From: JAVBRU01 sp031547595
Lineage (GTDB): Bacteria > Bacillota > Clostridia > Christensenellales > Aristaeellaceae
Assembly (NCBI GenBank): GCA_031547595.1
Contig: JAVBRU010000095.1
Location: forward strand, 1-33,926
Direction: 5' to 3'
DNA length: 33,926 bases
The notes under the pieces were generated by a model, which saw nothing but the letters and a program-made list of their open reading frames with translations, was not told where the DNA came from and did no database searches. Position 1 is the stretch's first letter. Each line of letters begins with the position of its first letter. Shown piece after piece: positions 1 through 7,811 of this stretch. A program made the translations under genes and the position numbers.

Positions 1-540
1 GTTTCGCCATTCAAGCGCACGGAGGATAGCATTGTTGTCGATTTGGACGTGTTTAGCGGAGTTGAATCACAGACTCTTTCCCCGCCAAGGGCACAGCCAT
101 ATTGTCTGGATTCATCCGTGTTTACACCGCTTTCGTCCACTCCATTTCCTTCCATAATTTGCACTTTTCTACGACAGCGGGACGATCCCGTTCGCTGGCA
201 TGTACTGTCTTTTTTTATATCGCAAGCCAAGCTTTTTGTTGATTATCTTGCAGATTGCCGCCAAACTGATGGTCAGTCCCATCGCCTCCCTGATTTCCTC
301 AAGGGTTATGTCCGGTCTTTCTAGTATTATCTGGCGCATGCTTTCAAGGCCCTCCGCATCCAACGCAGGCTTTCTGCACCTCGTGTGGGTTTGGGGGATT
401 ATGTCTCCTCTCTCACGATATTGGCGTAACAGTCTACTTACTGCCGACTCGCTGCAACTGTACGCCTTGGATATTTCCCTAATCTTTAACCCCTTTTCTC
501 GCGCTTCTATGATTTTCTTCCGCACTTCTATGTGTAGCAT
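1..540 (-). pseudogene. IS630-family transposase, frameshifted, internally deleted and cut by window edge
   Basis: On the minus strand an N-terminal helix-turn-helix part (IREISKAYSCSESAVSRLLR, then a second winged HTH) runs from an ATG at 540. That ATG is preceded by GAGGTG five bases upstream, so the longer ORF start at 585 is not needed. The ORF runs through LGLRYKKRQY and stops at 169. At the run of seven A (about 221-227), a shift to the -1 frame gives KKKTVHASERDRPAVVEK, the expected IS630 continuation, down to a stop at 122. A third frame (about 150 to 1) encodes DESGVNTDESRQYG and LNTSKSTTMLSSVRLNGE, the segment holding the first catalytic Asp of the DDE domain. The stretch expected between KEMEW and DESGVNTD is missing. 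The first shift may be programmed, as in many IS630 members. The second break is a real deletion, so the gene is dead. Confidence 0.85.
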
Positions 541-601
541 CAGATCACCTCGTGGATTTTTCACCATTAGATCATATGGCGTCATTAAGTTAAAGTGCTA
601 C

Positions 602-841
602 AAGGGGCATACCGTGTTCCGCTATAGGGACGTGCTGTTCGTTGGCGACCTGGTGGCGGAAAAGGGCGGCAAGATCACCAAAGCGCCCTGGATGATGACT
701 TGGAACCAAAGCGAAAACGCGAAATCCTGCCAAAGCCTGTCCATGGCCGGTGTCACCTGGATCTGCCCGGCTCACGGCAATCCCGTGCCGGTCAGTGCCA
801 GGAGCGTTTGCTCCTCATGTACAAAATATGATCGCGGATAG
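602..841 (+). pseudogene. C-terminal remnant of an MBL-fold metallohydrolase
   Basis: The plus frame ending at 841 encodes KGHTVFRYRDVLFVGD, then a stretch ending WICPAHGNPVPV. This is the pattern of the second half of a metallo-beta-lactamase-fold hydrolase: GHT..., a strand ending in the metal-ligand Asp (FVGD), and the late PAHG His. The N-terminal HxHxDH half is absent, and the homology starts abruptly at about 602, directly beside the IS630 remnant. IS630 elements insert at TA, and a TA lies at 599-600, so insertion into this gene is the likely cause of the break. There is no start codon or ribosome site of its own. The last residues (after NPVPV) look like out-of-frame tail. Confidence 0.6.
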
Positions 842-942
842 GCGAAGGTAACTTTGACGCGTTACAATGGCATGAAGATAGTCTGCTGACCATGATGTGG
901 AATGCTCTTATGGCGCATTATAACAGCTCGAAAAAGCGATAA
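841..942 (+). pseudogene. Short coding-like remnant, unrecognised
   Basis: The frame opening at 841 reads GEGNFDALQWHEDSLLTMMW followed by NALMAHYNSSKKR and a TAA at 940-942. The composition looks protein-like (charged C-terminus, regular hydrophobic spacing), but there is no start codon, no ribosome site, and upstream codons in this frame are stopped. It could be the C-terminus of a gene destroyed by the same events as the neighbouring remnants, or chance. I do not recognise a family. Confidence 0.25.
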
Positions 943-955
943 TATCACGTGAATC

Positions 956-984
956 TTTACTTTCTACCAAGATTATGGTAGAAT
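956..984 (+). promoter_or_regulatory. Promoter with internal operator-like dyad for the giant secreted protein
   Basis: TTTACT (956-961), a 17-bp spacer and TAGAAT (979-984) make a sigma-A-type promoter. A perfect 8-bp inverted repeat, TTCTACCA (962-969) and TGGTAGAA (976-983), separated by six bases, fills the spacer and overlaps the -10. That is where a repressor dimer would block RNA polymerase. No regulator gene is adjacent. Confidence 0.55.
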
Positions 985-990
985 AGCTTG

Positions 991-1008
991 ACCCGACGAG
1001 AGTCGGGT
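991..1008 (+). promoter_or_regulatory. 5'-end mRNA hairpin with GAGA tetraloop
   Basis: ACCCGAC (991-997), GAGA loop (a GNRA tetraloop) and GTCGGGT (1002-1008) form a strong stem-loop. It begins about seven bases after the -10 box, so the transcript would start at the stem base. It has no U-tract and is not a terminator. A role as an RNA-stabilising 5' hairpin is inferred. Confidence 0.5.
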
Positions 1009-1056
1009 TAATAAATTTATAGGCCAATGGGCTTAATGCCAAAAGAAAGTGTTGAA

Positions 1057-4000
1057 ATGAGCAAAATGAAAAAAAACAAGCTGATAGCAGTATTACTACT
1101 GCTGACAATGATCTGCACACCCATCATTCAGGGAATAACTGAAACACAGATTTTCTATGGCTATGTGGAGGGCTTGGCTCCCCTGAACACGCCTGCTGCC
1201 TACGAAGGCAGTGGCTTTAAAGATGCGAGCGAGCTTGATGTATATGACCAATATACCGTGACTTTTTTAGTAAACGGTGAAGAATACTTCGTCTTTATGG
1301 TCGACCCAGGCGCTTTGGTAGAGCGCCCGAATAATCCGACAGGGAATGCAGAGGACGGAAACTTCCTTGGCTGGTATAGAGAAGAGGCGTCAGACGACGA
1401 ACCCTTTGATTTTCTGACCCCCATCAGCGAAACTTGCACACTTACTGCTCGCTTTGACGGGGCGTATATGGTAGAGTATCTGGGCGTTAACGGCAATGTG
1501 ATCAAAGCGTTGAAAGTATCCGCCAGCGATTTGCCAGTCGCTTATGTGCCCAGCGCTCAAGAGTTGGGGATTGGGAATGATAAGTCATTCGTATATTGGT
1601 ATCTGAATAACGCCACCGATGGTTCGGCACCGGAACGTTTCAGCTTTAACGAATCTCTTACGTCCAATGTACGGCTCAAGCCCTATATTACGGATGTGCG
1701 CTTGGTCATTTTCGTATCCGAGGGCACCCAGGTGATGCCCCTGCCCATTGACAATCCGAACGATCCAGATCACCCGGTGGTTCCCCGGCCCGATGCTTCC
1801 ATTGAAATGAAGCTACCGGGCTATACCTTCCAGTGGTGGTCTACGCAGGAGAACGGGCCTGCATACGAAGGCTTTGGCGAGCCGTATAGCGAAACCGTTT
1901 CCCTCACTTTATACGCCGTGTGGCAGGCGGTTGAAGTCCGGTACACCATTGAATACTGGATCGAGAAGCCCGATGTATCCGCCCGGGGTGCAGAGGTGGC
2001 GCTGAGTGAGTACATGTTTTTGACGACCAACGATATCCCGGCCACTGCGCTGGCCGGCTCAACCATTCTTGCGGCTGATTTGACCGAAGAGGCCATTACC
2101 GCGTGTTTGGGCAGCAGCTTCAACAAGGATTATACCATGGTCAAGTACCTGCAAACCTTCTTTGATTACCGGCCGGAAAGGCTGGAAGATATCGTTGTGG
2201 CGGCTGATGATTCTACGATTATCAAAGCTTATTTCAGCCGCAAAGTATTTAACATCTACTTTAACTATGCTTCCTTGGGAACAGCTTCAACAAACGTAAG
2301 AGCCAACAGCGGCTACAGCTATACTGTGGGCAACGATACGACAGTGCATTATGTGAGTGAAGAGCCCATATACAAAATGCAGGTCAAGCTGGATCAGCAG
2401 ATGTATCCCCTGTGGCCCAGAACCATCACGATCAAAACGGAGGAAGGGACTGCCTGGTTGCCTTTCAAGCTCTGGGGCAAAGCTGCAACAGCTGGCGGCA
2501 TGTACAACTACAATCGACCCGCGGATGCCATTTTTGATTTCGTCACGTACGGCGCTTTCAACAACAATACCTATAGTATTGCGTATGCAGGCGAAGCTGA
2601 AAGCGGAAGAATGATGGTAGCCCAGTATAACACATCACCGGAATACGTATACCGCATTTATTATCTTGAAATACTGGATTCCGAAATAACGGACAGCGCG
2701 GCGTTTGTGCAGGCTGAAAAAGAAAAATTTGATGATACCGAGGGATGGCAGGTTTTGCCCAAGTATGCAGAGTACAATGGCAAGACCTATATTCTGGGAG
2801 AGTTGTATACCACCGAGAGTGGACAGGATAAAACCCCTGCCTCCTATAAGGGTTGGCCAGGACGGCAGATTGAGGGATATGTGCGGCCCAACGCTACGGC
2901 TACCGGCGCACACAATAATGGCGACCATCAAGGCGCCCCCCGCAAAATGCTGGACGCCGATGGCGAGTGGTATATCGTTGACGAAATGCCCTATTACTAC
3001 CTGCCCTACTTCTGCGACCGGGTTCAGTACACCCTGAGCTATAACTCGCTGGGCGGCAACATCGTGGTGGATGGCGTGGATCAAGGTGCCACCTATCAGG
3101 CCAGCGAAACGATGTATTCCAAGAGCACGCTTCCCGCGCAGGTGGATGAGCTGACCCCCACCAAAGCCTATGCCGAGTTCCTGGGCTGGTATTATGATGA
3201 AACCTTGGAAGGCGAGCCTGCCAAAGCGGGAGACCCGGTTCCTGATCGCAACGTAACGCTTTACGCGAAGTACAAGGATGTGGGCGTGACCGTGCGCTTC
3301 TTTGATGGCAGTGCCGCGCCCCTGTACACCCAGGAAACCAGGCCTGGCGGCTATATCACGCCCCCCTACGATGCCGCAGATTACGTGATCGGCAAAAACT
3401 ATGGCGGCAAAGTATTTGACGGCTGGGTGTTCAAGCTGGCCGGCTACAGCATCAAGTTCAAGTTCAGTTATGAAATGCCCATTGCCAACGATCTGGATCT
3501 GGAAGCGTCCTGGATCATTCAAAGCGCCTATACAGTCAACTATCATCGCAATGACGATCCGGGCAGCATCATCGCCTCTTATACCATTACGCCGGACAGC
3601 ACGCTCACCAAGTCCGGAAAAATCGCGCCGCGAAATCCTTCTATGACGAATGCCGACGGCGAAGATATGCTATTTCTGGGCTGGTACTGCAATACTGCCG
3701 GCACCGGCAGCCGCTTCCTGGCCACCACCACTGTGACAAGCAAATTGATTGACAGTGACGGCCGTTGGGATCGGGACGGAAACGGTATCTTGGACATTTA
3801 TCCTGTATTTGCGGATATGCTGCATGTCACAGCGAAGGATGTCTATGCCAGCACCAGCCTTGTTCAAAGCACCCCGGATATGCTTGCTTGGCTGACGCTT
3901 ACTGCAGAAACCCTGTGGGATATGGCGGATGTTAATATTGAAACCGGGCATGCCAATGTCAGGGTAAGAAGCGCTGAGGTCAACTTTAGCGTTGATACCG

Positions 4001-5685
4001 ATTATGCACCTACCGCCAACACCAAGGCAGGGGCCACTGCGTATCCCCTCCTCATCTCCGTTATAGACAGCCTGGGCCGTTCAAAGGAGGTTCCCATCAA
4101 CCTGTATGTGATTGACACGGAAAACCCCGTCATCACCGGGCTGGATGAACTGAAGTATCGCGTGAATACGCTGAATGAAAACAGCGCGGCGGCCATCCGC
4201 GCAGATGCGAACATCGTATTGAGCGATGACTATGCATCTGTATACACCCAGACAGATGTTTTGGAAAGCAACCTGACCCACAACTATACAGTTGCACTTC
4301 TTCCCTACGCAAGCCAGTTCGGCCTATACAATGTGATTTTCAACACAGCTGATACGGTGCAAAACCAGGGTGCAAAAACCGTGAAGGTGAATCTTTGGGA
4401 TGAACAGGTCACGGCTAACAACATCACCCTTACGATTACCGAAGTATTGGCCATGCAGGCAGCCGAGGATTATATGGAACAGCTTACTGCCAAAATGCAG
4501 GCTGCCGCAACCTATTACGATAGTTACTATCCGCAGGGCGATAAGCGCGCCATTCTGTCCGTTACCGAATCCGTACAACCTGTTGTGAACCTCACAACGG
4601 GCTATCCGGTGTTGTTCAAAAGCGAAAATGCCGAATATACGGCCGTTGTATATGTGGTTGCGGATGAATACGTGATTACGCCCCAGGTGGTCAACGGCAG
4701 CATTTCGCCGGCAGCACCCACGATTGTCAAGTACGGACAAAGCCAGACGTTCACCTACGAGCCGGATATGGGCTGTGAGCTGGTCAGCGTCGCCATCGGC
4801 AATACCGCGCTTGATACCACGCAGAATAACCGCGCTTCCTATACGTTTAACAACGTTATCAAGAACGATCAAATCTCCGTAGTGTACCGTAAGATTGATT
4901 ATCGCTTCACCGTAAAGCATTTGCTGTACGGTGCTGCCAGCGAAGTAGAGGTATACCCAACCGAAACCTCTATCAAGAACTACGGCGACTCCTATACAGC
5001 CGCTGCGCTTCATACGGATGATAAATATGCGCTGGCTTCGGTCTCCAAATCAGAGGAGACGGGAACCATGCCAAACGGCGACCATACGGTGATTTTCTAT
5101 TACGTTCCAAACACCTACAATGTCAATACGAGCGTTCAAAATGGCACCATCACCCCCACCCGAAGCTATGCGCATGGCGAGAACGCAGTGATTACCTATG
5201 CGCCGGCCAATGGTTATCAGTTGACCTCTATCACCATCGACGGCGAAGTACAGAAGAACCTAACTGCCATGGAGAACAGCTACACCTTCAGGGCACTCAC
5301 CCAAAGACACAGCATCAGGGTAGTATATAGTGCCATTCCCTATACACTGACTGTATACCACTACCTGGAGGGCACCACCACACCCGTGCACGAGCCCACC
5401 GTCAAATTCCTCACGGTCAATGCGCCTTATGTGGTATATGCCATCAGGAGCATAGAAGGCTACAAGCCGCTGAAGGCATCCGTCTCGGGGATTATGCCCA
5501 CATCGGATAAAACGGAGATTTTGTACTACCGTGCCACAGAAACCGATATAACGCCCATTGAGATTCCCCCCGATGCGATCGATGATGCGCGTGACCGGAC
5601 CACCCCGCCGATGTTTGTTGTCTTTGATATTGACATCCCGCTGGCAGGAGGAGCCTCCCGCTCCATGGGCGATAAAGAGGAGTAA
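1057..5685 (+). CDS. Large secreted repeat protein with InlB/Listeria-Bacteroides-type and MucBP-like modules
   Basis: A 1542-residue exported protein. The ATG at 1057 is chosen because it gives a normal signal peptide (MSKMKKNKLIAVLLLLTMIC) with AAAGAAAG upstream; ATGs at 1027 and 1066 are alternatives. The body carries several beta-grasp modules with the FLGWY-type signature of Listeria-Bacteroides (InlB B) repeats: NFLGWYREE, TFQWWSTQE, EFLGWYYDE, FDGWVF and LFLGWYCN. A mid-region of plain beta-sandwich character follows. Near the C-terminus two divergent B-repeat-like units (VNGSISPAAPTIVKYGQ, VQNGTITPTRSYAHGEN) alternate with two MucBP-like units (YRFTVKHLLYG, YTLTVYHYLEGTTTP). There is no LPXTG motif, no C-terminal membrane helix and no SLH domain; the tail ends IPLAGGASRSMGDKEE. 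Adhesion or matrix/mucin binding is the usual role of such modules. Anchoring is unknown. Confidence 0.85.
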   Translation: MSKMKKNKLIAVLLLLTMICTPIIQGITETQIFYGYVEGLAPLNTPAAYEGSGFKDASELDVYDQYTVTFLVNGEEYFVFMVDPGALVERPNNPTGNAEDGNFLGWYREEASDDEPFDFLTPISETCTLTARFDGAYMVEYLGVNGNVIKALKVSASDLPVAYVPSAQELGIGNDKSFVYWYLNNATDGSAPERFSFNESLTSNVRLKPYITDVRLVIFVSEGTQVMPLPIDNPNDPDHPVVPRPDASIEMKLPGYTFQWWSTQENGPAYEGFGEPYSETVSLTLYAVWQAVEVRYTIEYWIEKPDVSARGAEVALSEYMFLTTNDIPATALAGSTILAADLTEEAITACLGSSFNKDYTMVKYLQTFFDYRPERLEDIVVAADDSTIIKAYFSRKVFNIYFNYASLGTASTNVRANSGYSYTVGNDTTVHYVSEEPIYKMQVKLDQQMYPLWPRTITIKTEEGTAWLPFKLWGKAATAGGMYNYNRPADAIFDFVTYGAFNNNTYSIAYAGEAESGRMMVAQYNTSPEYVYRIYYLEILDSEITDSAAFVQAEKEKFDDTEGWQVLPKYAEYNGKTYILGELYTTESGQDKTPASYKGWPGRQIEGYVRPNATATGAHNNGDHQGAPRKMLDADGEWYIVDEMPYYYLPYFCDRVQYTLSYNSLGGNIVVDGVDQGATYQASETMYSKSTLPAQVDELTPTKAYAEFLGWYYDETLEGEPAKAGDPVPDRNVTLYAKYKDVGVTVRFFDGSAAPLYTQETRPGGYITPPYDAADYVIGKNYGGKVFDGWVFKLAGYSIKFKFSYEMPIANDLDLEASWIIQSAYTVNYHRNDDPGSIIASYTITPDSTLTKSGKIAPRNPSMTNADGEDMLFLGWYCNTAGTGSRFLATTTVTSKLIDSDGRWDRDGNGILDIYPVFADMLHVTAKDVYASTSLVQSTPDMLAWLTLTAETLWDMADVNIETGHANVRVRSAEVNFSVDTDYAPTANTKAGATAYPLLISVIDSLGRSKEVPINLYVIDTENPVITGLDELKYRVNTLNENSAAAIRADANIVLSDDYASVYTQTDVLESNLTHNYTVALLPYASQFGLYNVIFNTADTVQNQGAKTVKVNLWDEQVTANNITLTITEVLAMQAAEDYMEQLTAKMQAAATYYDSYYPQGDKRAILSVTESVQPVVNLTTGYPVLFKSENAEYTAVVYVVADEYVITPQVVNGSISPAAPTIVKYGQSQTFTYEPDMGCELVSVAIGNTALDTTQNNRASYTFNNVIKNDQISVVYRKIDYRFTVKHLLYGAASEVEVYPTETSIKNYGDSYTAAALHTDDKYALASVSKSEETGTMPNGDHTVIFYYVPNTYNVNTSVQNGTITPTRSYAHGENAVITYAPANGYQLTSITIDGEVQKNLTAMENSYTFRALTQRHSIRVVYSAIPYTLTVYHYLEGTTTPVHEPTVKFLTVNAPYVVYAIRSIEGYKPLKASVSGIMPTSDKTEILYYRATETDITPIEIPPDAIDDARDRTTPPMFVVFDIDIPLAGGASRSMGDKEE

Positions 5686-5739
5686 ACTACTGACAAAGAG
5701 CCTTTGCATATGCTGGGCTGTTTGGGGAAAGGATGCAAA

Positions 5740-7701
5740 ATGATAAAATCCATATGGGTCTTTATGCTCTCGATATGCCTCGCGTGCACCAGCGTGCTGG
5801 GCTTGGCCGAATCGGATGTCACCGTTATTGAGGCACCAGTAATGGCTGATCAAGTGCTGGGCATTCAACCGGGCACCGTTTTGAAGGTGGGCATGACCAC
5901 TGCACCGTCAGGTTATTTTTCCACCAATCTTTGGGGCACCAACGGAGCCGATCTGGCCGTTCGTGCGCTGTTGCACGATTACAGCACCATTGCTTACCCG
6001 CACAGTACCTATGAAGACGACACGGGCATGCACGATGCGTCGCTGGATGGTTCTATTGCGTTTAACGGCATGGCGCTTGCGGGCGTGCGCACCCAGGGCA
6101 ATGGCATCGATCAGCGGACGTATGTGTTTAGTCTGATGACGGATTTGACCTACAACGATGGTACGCCCATTACGGCCAAGGACTATATCTTCTCGCTGTT
6201 AATGACAAGCTCCCCGCTCATCGCACAGCTGGGCGGGAGCCCGCGCGATGTGTCGCAGTTTGTGGGACATGAAGCGTACCAGACGGGGCAAAGTCAGGCC
6301 TTCCAAGGTGTTCGGTTGCTTTCCGAGGATACCTTCTCATTGGAAATCGATACGTCCTACCTGCCGTATTTTTACGGCATCGCCCTGCTGGAAATCACGC
6401 CGTATCCCATGCATGTGATCGCTCCGGGCTGTGATATCGCGGATGATGGCAACGGTTGCTATATCACGGGAGATTTCACCGCAGCGCTTCTGCAAAAAAC
6501 ATTGCTGAATCCTGAAACGGGCTATGTATTCAATCCCCGTGTAACCAGCGGTGCTTACCAACTCGAAGCGTACGATCCGCAAGCAAACACTGTCACCCTT
6601 GTTGTCAATCCTGCCTATCTGGGCAACTATGAGGGCATTACGCCGCATGTGGAACGTATCACACTTTGCAAGGTGGATAATGAATCAGCGATTGATATGC
6701 TGATGGACGGGCAAATTGATTTAGTCAGCGAGCTTTTGAACGGCGACGCGGTGATGGAGGGCTTTGCCCATCGGGTAACGGGTGAGCTGGAAGCGCAAAT
6801 CTACCCGCGCAACGGCCTAGCCTATCTGGCGCTCGCCTGCGAAAAGGGGGCCACAAGCGATGTGGCAGTGCGTCAAGCGCTGGCACAGTGCATAAACAAA
6901 GATGCGATTATCGAAGCGGTATCACCCTTTGCAACGGCTGTGCACGGTTATTACGGCCTGGGGCAGTGGATGACTGGCTATATATCAGAGGAAGAAGAGG
7001 ATGGCGTTGCAGTCTTGAACGCATCTTTGCTGATGGAAGAGTCGGCCATTGCCTATGATGTGGATGCAGCCATGCACACCTTAGACGCTGCTGGCTGGAA
7101 TCTGAATCAAGACGGAACGCCCTATTCTACCGGCGTGCGGTACCGCCAAGGTGAAAACGGCTTGGAAAGCCTCACCATCCGTTGGGCAAAAACAACCAAC
7201 CAGGCCACGGATAAAATTCGAGAAATTATTGAGTCCGATATGGAAAGCGCAGGATTTGAACTGGTGGTAACAGAAATGCCTTTTGTCGATGTTTTAGAAT
7301 ATTTCTACCGGCAAAAAGACAGAACCGATTATGACATGTTCTTCCTGGCCAGCGATTTCATGGAGATATTCGATCCCTATTACGATTACCACACAGCGGA
7401 TGAGTATCAGGGCGTGATCAACACATCGGGGCTTCGCGATGAAGAGCTCATGTCTCTGGCGGATGCCATGCGAAAAACGCTGCCGACGGATCAGCTGTCG
7501 TATGTAGAGCATTGGCTCGCGTTTCAGCAAGCCTGGATAGAAAAAATGCCGCTGATCCCGTTGTATTCGAACGTATATTTCGATTTTTACACCGACAAAG
7601 TCCAGGGTTATAACAACACAGACAGCCTCAACTGGGGCCACGCCGCGCTTTATGTGTGGATGGGCGAACCGCTGGATGACGGCGATATTATCATGAAGTA
7701 A
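5740..7701 (+). CDS. ABC transporter substrate-binding protein, family 5 (peptide/oligopeptide type)
   Basis: 653 residues. The ATG at 5740 is preceded by GGGGAAAGGA and starts a signal peptide (MIKSIWVFMLSICLACTSVL). The family 5 extracellular-binding fold is seen in the order expected: RTYVFSLMTDLTYNDGTPIT with TAKDYIFSL (about 125-155), NPRVTSGAYQLEAYDP (about 267), VNPAYLGNYEG, DVAVRQALAQCINKDAIIEA (about 375), and a C-terminal domain with DYDMFFLASDFMEIFDPYYDY and IEKMPLIPLYSNVYF. The Cys in SICLAC does not fit a standard lipobox (Leu is expected at -3), so it may be released rather than lipid-anchored. It follows the giant surface protein by 54 bp and shares its transcript. No permease or ATPase genes follow, which makes it an orphan receptor. 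Confidence 0.88.
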   Translation: MIKSIWVFMLSICLACTSVLGLAESDVTVIEAPVMADQVLGIQPGTVLKVGMTTAPSGYFSTNLWGTNGADLAVRALLHDYSTIAYPHSTYEDDTGMHDASLDGSIAFNGMALAGVRTQGNGIDQRTYVFSLMTDLTYNDGTPITAKDYIFSLLMTSSPLIAQLGGSPRDVSQFVGHEAYQTGQSQAFQGVRLLSEDTFSLEIDTSYLPYFYGIALLEITPYPMHVIAPGCDIADDGNGCYITGDFTAALLQKTLLNPETGYVFNPRVTSGAYQLEAYDPQANTVTLVVNPAYLGNYEGITPHVERITLCKVDNESAIDMLMDGQIDLVSELLNGDAVMEGFAHRVTGELEAQIYPRNGLAYLALACEKGATSDVAVRQALAQCINKDAIIEAVSPFATAVHGYYGLGQWMTGYISEEEEDGVAVLNASLLMEESAIAYDVDAAMHTLDAAGWNLNQDGTPYSTGVRYRQGENGLESLTIRWAKTTNQATDKIREIIESDMESAGFELVVTEMPFVDVLEYFYRQKDRTDYDMFFLASDFMEIFDPYYDYHTADEYQGVINTSGLRDEELMSLADAMRKTLPTDQLSYVEHWLAFQQAWIEKMPLIPLYSNVYFDFYTDKVQGYNNTDSLNWGHAALYVWMGEPLDDGDIIMK

Positions 7702-7714
7702 ACATGACGATATG

Positions 7715-7745
7715 GTAAAGCGGCGCAGTGATGCGCCGCTTTTAC
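7715..7745 (+). terminator. Rho-independent terminator after the solute-binding protein gene
   Basis: GTAAAGCGGCGCA (7715-7727), loop GTGA and TGCGCCGCTTTTAC (7732-7745). This is a long GC-rich stem ending in TTTT, 14 bases after the stop codon. Confidence 0.85.
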
Positions 7746-7775
7746 AATCCGGAAAACACCTACCTAGCAAGCAAT

Positions 7776-7799
7776 AAAAATGCCTGGCATAGCCAGGCA
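7776..7799 (-). terminator. Rho-independent terminator of the minus-strand acidic secreted protein gene
   Basis: TGCCTGGC (7781-7788), three-base loop and GCCAGGCA (7792-7799). Read on the minus strand the stem is followed by TTTTTATT (complement of 7773-7780). It lies 12 bases past the stop of the convergent gene. Confidence 0.8.
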
Positions 7800-7811
7800 A
7801 ATCGAGATTCC

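Noticed and set aside
991..1008. The GAGA-loop hairpin as a terminator or as part of a known riboswitch
   Set aside because: There is no U-tract after the stem, and the surrounding sequence does not show a conserved riboswitch core that I recognise.
2635..3546. Long minus-strand open frame of 303 codons inside the giant secreted protein gene
   Set aside because: Composition is that of an antisense shadow (His/Gly/Val-rich, no domain), no ribosome site, and the plus-strand protein has clear domains throughout.
5740..5830. Lipoprotein signal for the solute-binding protein
   Set aside because: The only Cys contexts (SICLACTS) do not give a valid L-x-G/A-C lipobox with Leu at -3, so a plain signal peptide is preferred, although a non-standard lipobox cannot be excluded.
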